A stretch of 64,000 bases of DNA from Streptomyces sp. NBC_00654 (GCF_026341775.1 NZ_JAPEOB010000002.1:1116001-1180000), one strand, 5' to 3'; shown: positions 1 to 8,347, counted from the stretch's first letter. Translations and numbers: made by a program. Notes: a model not told the origin generated them from the letters alone.

Positions 1-251
1 GCTCGTTCCTTCGGAGAATCGAAGCTGAGTGCAGAAGACCCCCAGGTCCCGCCGACCCTCCCCTTGCGGGGTCCGCCGGACTGTCGGGGGAGGGTCAGCT
101 TCGGGTGCCGCCGATGGGCGCCGCCGCGCAGGAGATCGCGGCGGGGACGGCGGCTGCGGCGGTGACCGCGACAGCGCTCACGGCAGCCTTCGGCGCGTCC
201 GCGACCGCGGACGGCGCTGCGAGGAAGGCGTACCGGAACATGCCCCGATGA
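1..251 (+). CDS. possible C-terminal end of a gene cut by the window edge
   Basis: Reading from base 3 there is an open frame to a TGA at 249-251 with strong GC at third codon positions, as expected for a Streptomyces gene. It would encode about 82 residues of an alanine/threonine/glycine-rich tail containing a short charged start (FLRRIEAE). I do not recognise a family. No start codon need lie inside the window, so this would be the 3' end of a gene coming from the left. The support is only codon bias and the open frame; it could equally be non-coding. Confidence 0.3.
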   Translation, partial: SFLRRIEAECRRPPGPADPPLAGSAGLSGEGQLRVPPMGAAAQEIAAGTAAAAVTATALTAAFGASATADGAARKAYRNMPR

Positions 252-389
252 TGGCCCGGCGGCGCGGCCGCGTCGAATGGTTTTCGGTGGCCGGGAGCTG
301 CTCCGCGCATCCCTGGGGAACGCCCGCGTGGGATGCCCGCCATCTGCGCATTACGGCGATCACACACCCGTTTCGGTTACTCTCCCCGA

Positions 390-1100
390 ATGTTCGACCC
401 CGTCCCCGCGGCCCGGCCCACCGGTGGTCTCGCCATGCGCTGCTCGAAGGCGCTGCTCTCGCCCTGGTCCCGGTTCTCCCTGCTCGTGGTGGTGCTGCTG
501 TCCGCCGCGTCGACGATGCTGCTGTTCGAGCCGCAGCGACTGCTGGCCTCGGGGTGGCCCCCTCAGCTGACCGGTGGCGGCGCGGCCATGATGTTCGGCC
601 TCGCGTACGGGGTCTGCACGGTGGCGTTCGTCCCGCGCCCCCTCCTCAACATCGCCGCGGGCGCCCTGTTCGGCACCCAGGCGGGGCTGGCGGCGGCCCT
701 GGCGGGCACGGTGCTCGGCGCGGGAATCTCGTTCATGCTGGGCCGGGTGCTGGGCCAGGACGCGCTGCGCACGCTGCTGCGCGGGCGCTGGCTCAAGGCC
801 GCCGACGGGGTCCTGAGCCGGCACGGCTTCCGGTCGATGCTCGCTCTGCGGCTCTTCCCCGGGGTGCCCTTCGCCGCCGCCAACTACTGCGCCGCGACCT
901 CACGCATGGGGTATCCGCCGTTCCTGCTGGCCACGGGACTCGGCTCGATACCCAATACGGCGGCGTACGTCATCGCGGGCAGCGAGGCTGCCTCTCCCAC
1001 GTCGCCCGCGTTCCTGGCTGCGATGGGGTTCATCGTGGTGTCCGGGCTCGGCGGGGCACTGGTCGCCTGGCGCAAACGCCACCGGCTGGGCGGCGAATGA
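390..1100 (+). CDS. TVP38/TMEM64 (SNARE-associated/DedA-like) family membrane protein
   Basis: A 236-residue polytopic membrane protein with four to six hydrophobic segments. The central block has the features of the TVP38/TMEM64 (VTT) domain: a GxxF(G)-type motif (AAGALFGTQAGL), a re-entrant glycine-rich stretch (GTVLGAGISFMLGR) and the conserved R-x-F-P-G-V-P-F-x-x-x-N-Y segment (RLFPGVPFAAANY). Members of this family act in the cytoplasmic membrane and are linked to lipid or polyprenyl-phosphate handling; no substrate can be read from the sequence. The ATG at 390 is chosen over an in-frame ATG at 333. It sits six bases after a TACTCT-like -10 hexamer, with no Shine-Dalgarno sequence, so the message is probably leaderless. 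The downstream neighbour uppP may be functionally related through undecaprenyl phosphate recycling, which is inference. Confidence 0.8.
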   Translation: MFDPVPAARPTGGLAMRCSKALLSPWSRFSLLVVVLLSAASTMLLFEPQRLLASGWPPQLTGGGAAMMFGLAYGVCTVAFVPRPLLNIAAGALFGTQAGLAAALAGTVLGAGISFMLGRVLGQDALRTLLRGRWLKAADGVLSRHGFRSMLALRLFPGVPFAAANYCAATSRMGYPPFLLATGLGSIPNTAAYVIAGSEAASPTSPAFLAAMGFIVVSGLGGALVAWRKRHRLGGE

Positions 1101-1357
1101 CCCGGGCGTCGGCGATGGACGCCCGGAGACGGGCGGCACGCGTACCTCGGGGCGGGCGGCACCGGTGCCGTGAGGGGGGCAGCAGGGGCAGGCGGCAGAA
1201 CGTTCACTCACAGGCGATACGCTGCCCGCGACCCACAAAGGATCCCGGGGCCGATGCCCTGATGCGTCCCCTTTCCCTTTGACCGCAATCCGCACGCTGC
1301 CGGCGGCCCTGTGCCCACCGGCCGATGCACGATCACCTCCGGGATGGCCAAAGCCCC

Positions 1358-2230
1358 ATGAGCTGGTTCGAATCATTCGTCCTGGGCCTCGTTCAGGGAC
1401 TGACCGAGTTCCTGCCGATCTCCTCCAGCGCCCATCTGCGGCTGACCGCGGCGTTCGCCGGCTGGCACGACCCCGGGGCGGCGTTCACCGCCATCACCCA
1501 GATCGGCACGGAAGCGGCGGTACTCATCTACTTCCGCAAGGACATCGCCCGGATCCTGTCGGCCTGGTTCCGGTCGCTCACCAACGCCTCGCTGCGCAGC
1601 GACCACGACGCGCAGATGGGCTGGCTGGTCATCGTCGGCTCGATCCCGATCGGTGTGCTCGGCGTGACGTTCAAGGACCAGATCGAGGGCCCGTTCCGGG
1701 ATCTGCGGCTGATCGCGACGACCCTCATCGTGATGGGCATCGTCCTCGGTGTCGCGGACCGGCTCGCCGCCCGCGACGAGGCGGGCGGCAAGCACCGCGC
1801 GGTGAAGGAGCGCAAGTCCCTCAAGGAGCTGGGGGTCAGGGACGGCCTGATCTTCGGTTTCTGCCAGGCCCTGGCGCTGATCCCCGGAGTCTCCCGCTCC
1901 GGCGCCACGATCAGCGGTGGTCTGCTGATGGGCTACACGCGTGAGGCGGCGGCGCGGTACTCGTTCCTGCTGGCGATCCCGGCCGTACTGGCCTCGGGCG
2001 TCTTCGAACTGAAGGACGCGGGCGAGGGCCATGTGTCCTGGGGACCGACGATCTTCGCCACCCTGATCGCCTTCGGTGTCGGGTACGCCGTCATCTCATG
2101 GTTCATGAAGTTCATCACGACCAAGAGCTTCATGCCCTTCGTCATCTACCGCGTGCTCCTCGGCATCCTGCTGTTCGCCCTGGTGGCGGCCGGTGTGCTG
2201 AGCCCGCACGCGGGCGAGTCGGCGGGCTAG
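1358..2230 (+). CDS. uppP: undecaprenyl-diphosphatase UppP (BacA)
   Basis: A 290-residue integral membrane phosphatase that removes the terminal phosphate of undecaprenyl diphosphate so that the lipid carrier for peptidoglycan can be reused; excess activity gives bacitracin resistance. Both family signatures are present: the E-rich motif followed by SSSAH near residues 13-26 (GLVQGLTEFLPISSSAH) and the PGxSRSGAT motif (LIPGVSRSGATISGG) in the second half. Length is normal. The start ATG at 1358 begins MSWFESFVLG, the usual family N-terminus; an in-frame ATG at 1325 would add an unrelated extension. A GC-rich hairpin follows the stop codon. Confidence 0.95.
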   Translation: MSWFESFVLGLVQGLTEFLPISSSAHLRLTAAFAGWHDPGAAFTAITQIGTEAAVLIYFRKDIARILSAWFRSLTNASLRSDHDAQMGWLVIVGSIPIGVLGVTFKDQIEGPFRDLRLIATTLIVMGIVLGVADRLAARDEAGGKHRAVKERKSLKELGVRDGLIFGFCQALALIPGVSRSGATISGGLLMGYTREAAARYSFLLAIPAVLASGVFELKDAGEGHVSWGPTIFATLIAFGVGYAVISWFMKFITTKSFMPFVIYRVLLGILLFALVAAGVLSPHAGESAG

Positions 2231-2264
2231 CCCCCCCTCCCGGCAGCGATCCGCACCGCCCCGG

Positions 2265-2290
2265 CCCCGGCCCGTCGCCCCAGGCCGGGG
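2265..2290. terminator. GC-rich hairpin between convergent genes
   Basis: CCCCGGCC at 2265-2272 pairs with GGCCGGGG at 2283-2290 around a 10-base loop. It lies between the convergent uppP and the unknown gene ending at 2309, so it can serve both strands. It has no T tract, which is common in Streptomyces. Confidence 0.6.
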
Positions 2291-2308
2291 CCGTGCTCGT
2301 CCGGGGGA

Positions 2309-2602
2309 TCAGCCCGCGTCGGCGACGGTGTCGGCGAACGTGAAGACGAAGCCGGGCTCACGCGCCTGCGGCCCCGCGTCGTAGGAATCGATGTGGCCAC
2401 CCGCGGCCAGCACGCGACCGGCCCGGAGCAGCGCGACGGCGTCGAAGTCCTCGGTGTTCCGCTCGGTCCACACCACACGCGAGACCGTGGACACGAGTGT
2501 GCCGGCCCGGTCGTGGAGCTCGAAGCAGAAGGTCGGGGGAATGAAACTGCGCACCCCGTTGTCGCTCACGCGTACCGGCAGTGCCACCTGCTGGGATGTC
2601 AT
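2309..2602 (-). CDS. hypothetical protein, last gene of the Hint/metallopeptidase operon
   Basis: A soluble 97-residue protein of unknown family. It has alternating hydrophobic residues suggesting mostly beta strands (SRVVWTERNTEDFDAVALL) and no signal peptide, membrane segment or metal-binding motif. The ATG at 2602 overlaps the stop codon of the preceding gene (ATGA), so it is translationally coupled to the zinc-ribbon protein and probably works with it. The operon order is Hint-metallopeptidase, zinc-ribbon protein, this protein. A role as partner or immunity factor of the protease is possible but is only an inference from position. Confidence 0.7.
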   Translation of the reverse strand: MTSQQVALPVRVSDNGVRSFIPPTFCFELHDRAGTLVSTVSRVVWTERNTEDFDAVALLRAGRVLAAGGHIDSYDAGPQAREPGFVFTFADTVADAG

Positions 2603-3099
2603 TCCTCCGTGTCCCATCTGCCGTCCGGGCACTTCTCGGTGGCCAGGCGCGCCTTCCGGTTCACGTCACAGCCGCACAGCCCGCACACCGTCTTCCGGTC
2701 CGCCGAGCCCGTCAGGCGGTACAGCGCGTTCCGCATGGGCAGCGCGAGGTGTTCGCAGCCTCGGCAGGCGTCCAGCCGTCGCAGGTAGACCGCGTCGGGC
2801 ACCTTCTTGAAACCCGAAGCCGCCCAGCGTGTCACCGCGGCCCCGGCCCGCGCCAGCAGTTCGGTGGTGCCGAAGTCCGGAGTGCCGGGGCGGGAGTCGG
2901 TGTCGGGGCCGAGCAGGACGTTGAGCAACTCCGGGTCCGTCTTGCAGAGTTCGAGGTGATGGAGGAACAACGGGTCCTCGGAGATCCGGGCGAGCGTCCG
3001 TGGCGTCAGTCTGTCCTTGGGGAAGCCCAGCCTCCTCGCGAGCTCGTCCGTGTCTTCGTGCTGTGCTGTCATGTCGTCTTGGACCTGCGAAGCGGTCAT
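2599..3099 (-). CDS. protein with C-terminal Cys-rich zinc-ribbon-like domain
   Basis: 166 residues. The N-terminal half is helical and charged without a recognised domain. The C-terminal half holds a probable metal site: CRGC about residue 113, then a CGLCGC cluster and a final K-C-P-D-G-R-W near the C-terminus. The CxxC...CxxCxC...CPxGxW pattern occurs in small zinc-ribbon proteins of phages and of some biosynthetic loci; I cannot name the function. The GTG/ATG choice is modest: the ATG at 3099 has AGGAG 12 bases upstream, while a second ATG at 3072 has no clear site. It lies 162 bp after the metallopeptidase gene on the same strand, across a GGTGC-repeat stretch, and overlaps the next gene. 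Confidence 0.75.
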   Translation of the reverse strand: MTASQVQDDMTAQHEDTDELARRLGFPKDRLTPRTLARISEDPLFLHHLELCKTDPELLNVLLGPDTDSRPGTPDFGTTELLARAGAAVTRWAASGFKKVPDAVYLRRLDACRGCEHLALPMRNALYRLTGSADRKTVCGLCGCDVNRKARLATEKCPDGRWDTEE

Positions 3100-3261
3100 G
3101 CTCGCCGTTCTCTCCTGCGCTCAGGGGGGGTGGGGTGGTCGTGTGCCGGGCGCCAGCGGCCGATGTGCCGCTGGCGCCGGTGCGGTGCGGTGCGGTGCGC
3201 CGGTCGCGCGCTTGGCACCGGGTGGAGCGGGTCGGCCGGGCCTGATGGCCGGCTCGACCGG

Positions 3262-4653
3262 TTACTTCGCGCAGCCGGGCTTCCCGGTGAGGTCGACCGC
3301 CGCGTGGTAAGTGGCGATCCGGCACGCTCCCGCGGGGTGGGCGCACCCTGCGGAGCCTCCGGGCGCGGTGGGGCTGTCGGGGACGCCGAAGAAGGCGGCC
3401 ATCTGGGCGATCGCCGGGCCCACGGTGTTGCTGTACGAGTCTCCGAACCACACCCGGCGCATGACGTTCCTCACGCCGTGGTAGTCCGCCTGGCCCTCGC
3501 ACGACAGGCCGCTGCCACCGGTCGGCGGGCCCCCGTAGTGGTGGGCCAGTTCGTGGGCGATGACCAGGCTGATGCCTTCGAGTTCCAGGTCGGCGTCGCG
3601 GACGAGGCCCCCCTTGATATCGACGTGGCGGACACCGTTCTCCACCCAGGCGTAGGCGTTGACCTCGTCGCTGGCCCAGTCGAGGCTGTAGGTGACGTCG
3701 GGATAGAACGCCCGGTGCTGGTCGAAGAGCGCCTCGGTCCACTCGCGGGCCATGGGGTCGTTGAAGGCTCGCTTGGGAGACGCCTTCTTGGCCTCCGCGA
3801 CATCGGGCGGAAGGAAACTGCATGCGTGTGGGGGGACTTTGACGTGGGTGGCTTCCGCGGGGATGAAGGTGTTGCCGGTTTCCTGGTCGGCGAAGTTGTT
3901 GTTGCTGATGCGGATGGGTGAGGTGTCGGTGAATCCGGCGGGGAGCTCGGGGGCCTGGAGGCTGGAGGGGCCGTATCGCGCGATGTAGTCGGGGGATCCG
4001 ACGACGGGGATGTTCTCCTGGGTGGAGGAGCGGAAGCCCGCGACGTCGCCGCTGCGGGCGGTGATCTGGACGAGGTAGTCGGCGCTGACGACTCCGTTGG
4101 TGTTGAGGAGGTGTCCGTCCAGGGTGTCGGGGACGGTTCCCTTGCCGGTGACGGCGATGTGGTGGAACCCGGCGAGGTAGTCGCCGATGTGGACGCCCTT
4201 GATGTCCACGGGTTCCCCGGTGGGTGACATGAGTTGGTCGTCCGTGGTGAGGCGGTCCGCTCGTCTGAGGATCCTGTCGGCGCCCGCGAGGAGGAACAGG
4301 TGGTCGCTGGTGACCGCGATCGCGGTGTTCTCGTACCGGACCAGGACGGTGAACTTCTGGCGGGAGGCACCGGTGGTCCCGCCGCTGAAGACGACGGACG
4401 CGGGTGCCCATGTGAGACCGGTTCCCGCGGCCAGGACCTCGTCACCCTCGACGTACGTCTCGATGGCCTTGAAGGAACCGTTGCCCTCCTGGACCATCGT
4501 GCCGAACGCCAGACACGAACACGAACACAGGCATGGCCCCTGCTCGTCCCGGGTCACGACGGGGTGGTTGACCGCCCACCCCATTTCTTTGCAGACTTCG
4601 TTGATTTCGGGGTCTACCGCACCGCAGTGGGCGGATGAACACTGCCTTGGCAT
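3262..4653 (-). CDS. Hint (intein/hedgehog-type) domain fused to HExxH metallopeptidase
   Basis: 463 residues in three parts. Residues 1-46 form a Cys-rich N-terminal segment (CSSAHC, then CLCSCSC). Residues 47-279 are a Hint domain: nucleophile Cys47 in CLAFGT, G-D-E-V-L-A near 70-75 and the block B T-x-x-H motif (T115-S-D-H118), as in inteins, hedgehog and polymorphic-toxin Hint domains. There is no clear C-terminal HN, so N-terminal cleavage is more likely than full splicing. Residues 280-463 are a zinc peptidase: H367-E-L-A-H371 with E386-G-Q-A-D390 as likely third ligand, a gluzincin pattern. There is no signal peptide or membrane segment. RBS GAGGGAG lies just before the ATG. The Hint part is a perfect copy of the one in the divergent gene at 5391. 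Function is inferred as a self-processing protease or toxin. Confidence 0.85.
   Translation of the reverse strand: MPRQCSSAHCGAVDPEINEVCKEMGWAVNHPVVTRDEQGPCLCSCSCLAFGTMVQEGNGSFKAIETYVEGDEVLAAGTGLTWAPASVVFSGGTTGASRQKFTVLVRYENTAIAVTSDHLFLLAGADRILRRADRLTTDDQLMSPTGEPVDIKGVHIGDYLAGFHHIAVTGKGTVPDTLDGHLLNTNGVVSADYLVQITARSGDVAGFRSSTQENIPVVGSPDYIARYGPSSLQAPELPAGFTDTSPIRISNNNFADQETGNTFIPAEATHVKVPPHACSFLPPDVAEAKKASPKRAFNDPMAREWTEALFDQHRAFYPDVTYSLDWASDEVNAYAWVENGVRHVDIKGGLVRDADLELEGISLVIAHELAHHYGGPPTGGSGLSCEGQADYHGVRNVMRRVWFGDSYSNTVGPAIAQMAAFFGVPDSPTAPGGSAGCAHPAGACRIATYHAAVDLTGKPGCAK
3818..4527 (-). repeat. 710-bp perfect inverted repeat, copy A (Hint domain)
   Basis: This segment, read on the minus strand, equals 5520-6229 on the plus strand. 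Translations agree in several frames over the full length, and both ends were aligned base by base: identity starts just before the GTTCGTGTTCGTG stretch encoding the SCSC residues and stops after GCATGCAG. The repeat boundaries coincide with the Hint domain boundaries. Flanking DNA diverges at once on the 3' side. On the 5' side it shows only patchy similarity that encodes related but different N-terminal segments. Confidence 0.95.
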
Positions 4654-5519
4654 TATTCTCCCTCGGAGATGTGGGGCTCAGGGACCCGATCGGCCCGGAG
4701 CAGCGGAAATACCTGGCCCTGCGGAGATTCCCTCGTTCCGCCGGATCGCCCGGAGGACAGGCCATCCGGTTTCCGTTGATGTGGCTTCACCGGCCGAAGG
4801 ATCAGCCGGTGGAGGCGAGGAGGTTGTCCGGCATGGCCGGCCGGCAGCGCGGAATCACATCGCACTGTCCCGGCGGGGCATCATTACCCCACCTGTCAGG
4901 GCTGTCCGCCGTGTTGGGCATTCCTTTCATGCCAATGGCGCAGCTCTTTTGGCCCGTGGGCGCAAGCGGTGCGGAGTGAGCGTTCGACCGGTCCGGTGAA
5001 CGCGGGCGGGGAACGTCCCGGGGGCTCCCTCGCCGATCACGGGAACAGCCGTCGGGCGCGGCGATGCGTGCATGCGGAGGCACAGCCCTTCGGCCGAATG
5101 CCATGGTCGCGGAGACAGGCGTGAAGAGGATCAGACAGACTTTGTCCAGGCGCAGTTGGCCATCCCATCGTCCGGAGAGACAGAGGGAGCAGCCGCCGAA
5201 AGGCCCGGCGCGAACGGAAAACCCATCCGGCTCTCCGCGGGCGCCTTCCCCGCGCGCAGGACCGTCCTCACTCCTTCGCCGAGCCGATTCGGATGAGATC
5301 CGTCGTTCCGCACATCGGACCGGCCTTCGGGGAGAGACATATCTTTCGCCCTGAAACACCGTTCCGGCGATGACTCCAAGAAAGAAAAACATGGCGATCC
5401 GAACATGTTCCTCGGCCCACTGCAGAAGCATCAGCTGGGAACTCGCAGAATTCTGCGCCGATATGGGCGTGCCCGTGTCCACCCCGGCGATCACCCGGGA
5501 CGAGCAGGGAACATGTGCC
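4528..5519. promoter_or_regulatory. spacer between inverted repeats with both divergent starts (putative invertible segment)
   Basis: This 992-bp segment carries the first 42 codons of the Hint-metallopeptidase gene (start 4653, minus), the first 43 codons of the Hint-only gene (start 5391, plus) and about 737 bp of non-coding DNA between them. The two coding ends are diverged homologues: both begin with a short tail, CSSAHC, an xCxxMG segment, TRDEQG and a Cys cluster. I see no recombinase gene and no convincing ORF in the 737 bp; it is somewhat AT-richer than the surroundings. Recombination between the flanking 710-bp repeats would exchange promoters and N-terminal segments between the two genes. 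Inversion itself is inference. Confidence 0.7.
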
Positions 5520-6233
5520 TGTTCGTGTTCGTGTCTGGCGTTCGGCACGATGGTCCAGGAGGGCAACGGTTCCTTCAAGGCCATCGAGACGTACGTCGAG
5601 GGTGACGAGGTCCTGGCCGCGGGAACCGGTCTCACATGGGCACCCGCGTCCGTCGTCTTCAGCGGCGGGACCACCGGTGCCTCCCGCCAGAAGTTCACCG
5701 TCCTGGTCCGGTACGAGAACACCGCGATCGCGGTCACCAGCGACCACCTGTTCCTCCTCGCGGGCGCCGACAGGATCCTCAGACGAGCGGACCGCCTCAC
5801 CACGGACGACCAACTCATGTCACCCACCGGGGAACCCGTGGACATCAAGGGCGTCCACATCGGCGACTACCTCGCCGGGTTCCACCACATCGCCGTCACC
5901 GGCAAGGGAACCGTCCCCGACACCCTGGACGGACACCTCCTCAACACCAACGGAGTCGTCAGCGCCGACTACCTCGTCCAGATCACCGCCCGCAGCGGCG
6001 ACGTCGCGGGCTTCCGCTCCTCCACCCAGGAGAACATCCCCGTCGTCGGATCCCCCGACTACATCGCGCGATACGGCCCCTCCAGCCTCCAGGCCCCCGA
6101 GCTCCCCGCCGGATTCACCGACACCTCACCCATCCGCATCAGCAACAACAACTTCGCCGACCAGGAAACCGGCAACACCTTCATCCCCGCGGAAGCCACC
6201 CACGTCAAAGTCCCCCCACACGCATGCAGCTGA
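5391..6233 (+). CDS. Hint-domain protein without the peptidase module
   Basis: 280 residues: a Cys-rich N-terminal segment (CSSAHC ... CACSCSC) followed by a Hint domain identical to that of the divergent gene, with nucleophile Cys48 (CLAFGT) and the TSDH block B motif. The protein ends one codon after the repeat (HAC-Ser-stop), so nothing follows the Hint domain. The ATG at 5391 is preferred over one at 5370: its protein start aligns with that of the sister gene, and AAGAAAG precedes it, although this is a weak ribosome site. It could be a silent or donor cassette for the metallopeptidase gene, or it could release its 47-residue N-terminal peptide by Hint cleavage. The biosynthetic operon starting at 6462 follows on the same strand. 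Confidence 0.8.
   Translation: MAIRTCSSAHCRSISWELAEFCADMGVPVSTPAITRDEQGTCACSCSCLAFGTMVQEGNGSFKAIETYVEGDEVLAAGTGLTWAPASVVFSGGTTGASRQKFTVLVRYENTAIAVTSDHLFLLAGADRILRRADRLTTDDQLMSPTGEPVDIKGVHIGDYLAGFHHIAVTGKGTVPDTLDGHLLNTNGVVSADYLVQITARSGDVAGFRSSTQENIPVVGSPDYIARYGPSSLQAPELPAGFTDTSPIRISNNNFADQETGNTFIPAEATHVKVPPHACS
5520..6229 (+). repeat. 710-bp perfect inverted repeat, copy B (Hint domain)
   Basis: Identical to the reverse complement of 3818-4527. Such identity between diverged N-terminal ends and different C-terminal contexts points to recent gene conversion or recombination between the copies. Confidence 0.95.
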
Positions 6234-6461
6234 CGGCCCAACCGGGGCCCGACGGACCCACGCCCGCCGGATGCGGCCGTCCGGACGCCACGTCCACGGC
6301 CGATTCCCCCGTGAGGCGGTGTCCGTCCGCCGGGCCATGAGCCCGGACGCCTCCGCCTCGGCCCCCGGGAACTCCCCGTACCTCTCCTCCGACTACTGGG
6401 AGGAACGTTCAGAGGTAGGTGCGCAGTCAGGGCCCTTCGGCCCGGGAGGAGGCCGAGAGGC

Positions 6462-7202
6462 ATGCACTGGTACGAGGACGACGCGCTCTGGGCGGATTTC
6501 GCGCCCACGATGTTCCCGCCCGCCCGCGCCGAGGCGGCCGCGGACCTGGTGGGCTCCTCCCCTCTGCTGGACTTCGCGCCGGGTTCGCGGGTACTCGATC
6601 TGTGCTGCGGCCCGGGGCTCTTCGTCGTGCCGCTGGCCCTGCGCGGATACGAGGTCACGGGTGTCGACCTGTCGCCCACGATGCTGGAACGGGCCGGCGG
6701 TGCCTGCGCGCGGGCGGGTGCCGAAGCGCGGCTGGAGCGGGCGGACATGCTCACATACGCGGTGCCCGGCGCCTTCGACGTCGTACTGAACGTCTTCACC
6801 TCGTTCGGCTACTTCGACGATCCCGAGGACAACCTCCAGGTGCTCCGCAACGCGTACCGGAGCCTCGCCCCGGGCGGGCAGCTCCTGGTGGATGTCATGG
6901 GCAAGGAGGTGCTGGCCGGCTGGATCGGGCGCCCGCAGGCCGTCGATCTGCCGGACGGTTCGTACGTGGTCCAGCGGGACGTCGTCCTCGACAGCTGGCG
7001 CCGGCTGCGGACCGACTGGACGCTGGTGCGCGGCACCTCGGCGCGTACCGCCTCCCTGACGTCCTGGCTCTACAGCGCCGCCGAGCTGCACACGCTCTTC
7101 GAGGACGCGGGATTCACCGATGTGGAGTGTTTCGGCGGTTTCGACGCATCCGGCTACGACCACCGGTCCGCCCGCCTGATCGTCCGCGGGCGGCGCAAGT
7201 GA
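6462..7202 (+). CDS. class I SAM-dependent methyltransferase
   Basis: 246 residues with a Rossmann methyltransferase core. The SAM-binding motif I is VLDLCCGPG near residues 44-52, the acidic end of strand 2 is VTGVDLS, and the post-motif region is FDVVLNVFTSFGYF. It transfers methyl from S-adenosylmethionine to an unknown small molecule or peptide. A strong RBS (GGGAGGAGG) precedes ATG 6462. It is the first gene of a four-gene operon: its stop overlaps the GTG of the PLP enzyme (GTGA). The gene order suggests it tailors the product made by the ATP-grasp ligase. Confidence 0.88.
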   Translation: MHWYEDDALWADFAPTMFPPARAEAAADLVGSSPLLDFAPGSRVLDLCCGPGLFVVPLALRGYEVTGVDLSPTMLERAGGACARAGAEARLERADMLTYAVPGAFDVVLNVFTSFGYFDDPEDNLQVLRNAYRSLAPGGQLLVDVMGKEVLAGWIGRPQAVDLPDGSYVVQRDVVLDSWRRLRTDWTLVRGTSARTASLTSWLYSAAELHTLFEDAGFTDVECFGGFDASGYDHRSARLIVRGRRK

Positions 7203-8347
7203 GGCCCCGCGCGGAGCCGGGCCCGCGTACCGCCACCGCCACCGCCGCTGTCGCCGCCCCCCTCCCCGTCCCCGTCCCGGTCCCGGTCCATGAGCACATC
7301 ACCGACGCGGTCAGGACACCGGACCTGATCCGGCTGGACGGCGAGGTCGTGCTCGCCCGGTTCGAGACGATGAAGGTGTACGCGGCACTCGGCGCCGTCC
7401 GCTCGCTCCTGCACCGCGGACGTATCGTCCCGGGGCAGACGCTGATCGACAGTTCGAGCGGGATCTACGCCCTGGCTCTCGCCATGGCCTGTCACCGCTA
7501 CGGGCTGCGGTGCCACATCGTGGCCTCCACCACCGTCGACTCGGTGATGCGCGCCCAGCTGGAGATCCTGGGCGCGACGGTCGACCAGATGCCGCCGTCG
7601 CAGAGCCTGCTGCTCGACCAGGAACGCCGCGTACGCCATGTGCGCCGGCTGCTCGCGGATCGCCCCGGCTTCCACTGGATGCGGCAGTACCACGACTCCG
7701 TCCACTACGAGGGGTACCGGGAGTTCGCCGATCTCATCACCGGGTCGCTGCCCGCGGGGCCGGTGACCGTCGTGGGCGCGGTGGGCACCGGAGCGTCCAC
7801 CGGAGGGCTCGTCCAGGCGCTGCGCGAAACCGGGCGCCCGGTGCGGCTGGTCGGCATCCAGCCGTTCGGCAGCGTCACGTTCGGCAGCGAGGCGTTCAGC
7901 GACCCGGAGGCCATCATCGCGGGCATCGGCAGCTCCATCCCGTTCGAGAACGTCCGGCACGAGCTGTACGACACCGTCCACTGGCTGGACTTCCGGCACG
8001 CGATGGCCGGAGCGGTCGGCCTGCTGCGCAGGCACGCGGTCTTCGCCGGTCTGTCCACCGGTGCGGCGCACCTCGTCGCGTCGTGGGAGGCCGCCCGCGC
8101 CCCGGGGCGGCTGCATCTGGTCCTGGGTGCCGACACCGGACACCGCTACGCGGAGCGGGTCTTCGCCCGCCACCGCGAGGCGCTGGACATGTCCGCCCTG
8201 CGGCCCCGTCGCATCGAGTCCCTGGAAGCGCTGCGTCCGCCGTGGTCGGTCCTGGAGTGGGCGCGGCGCGCCGCACCCACGTCCGGTGGCGGTGGCGGTG
8301 GCGCCGGGAACCCTGTCCCCGTACCGACCGTGGAGCTGCGGCCATGA
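7199..8347 (+). CDS. cysteine synthase-fold PLP-dependent enzyme
   Basis: 382 residues of the fold-type II (CysK/threonine synthase) PLP family. Lys59 in the ETMK motif is the probable Schiff-base lysine, followed by the substrate loop SSSGIYALALA, the phosphate loop GTGASTGG and the C-terminal GLSTGAAH. Such enzymes carry out beta-replacement or elimination on serine or acetylserine-type substrates, often to make unusual amino acids for natural products. The N-terminus has an odd low-complexity linker of alternating Pro-Val and the C-terminal tail is glycine-rich. The start is the GTG overlapping the methyltransferase stop; the gene also overlaps the next one (ATGA). The specific substrate cannot be deduced. 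Confidence 0.82.
   Translation: MRPRAEPGPRTATATAAVAAPLPVPVPVPVHEHITDAVRTPDLIRLDGEVVLARFETMKVYAALGAVRSLLHRGRIVPGQTLIDSSSGIYALALAMACHRYGLRCHIVASTTVDSVMRAQLEILGATVDQMPPSQSLLLDQERRVRHVRRLLADRPGFHWMRQYHDSVHYEGYREFADLITGSLPAGPVTVVGAVGTGASTGGLVQALRETGRPVRLVGIQPFGSVTFGSEAFSDPEAIIAGIGSSIPFENVRHELYDTVHWLDFRHAMAGAVGLLRRHAVFAGLSTGAAHLVASWEAARAPGRLHLVLGADTGHRYAERVFARHREALDMSALRPRRIESLEALRPPWSVLEWARRAAPTSGGGGGGAGNPVPVPTVELRP

Noticed and set aside
29..1282. Long plus-strand open frame spanning the left end
   Set aside because: It is an arginine-rich shadow of the TVP38-type gene in another frame; codon bias is wrong and no domain is present.
2581..3921. 446-codon plus-strand open frame opposite the zinc-ribbon and peptidase genes
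   Set aside because: Antisense shadow; the minus-strand genes carry recognisable motifs.
6337..6461. Short ATG frame before the methyltransferase (starting MSPDASASAPGNSPYLSS), considered as a precursor peptide
   Set aside because: The frame runs without a stop into an out-of-frame shadow of the methyltransferase and has no ribosome site, so a discrete peptide is not supported.
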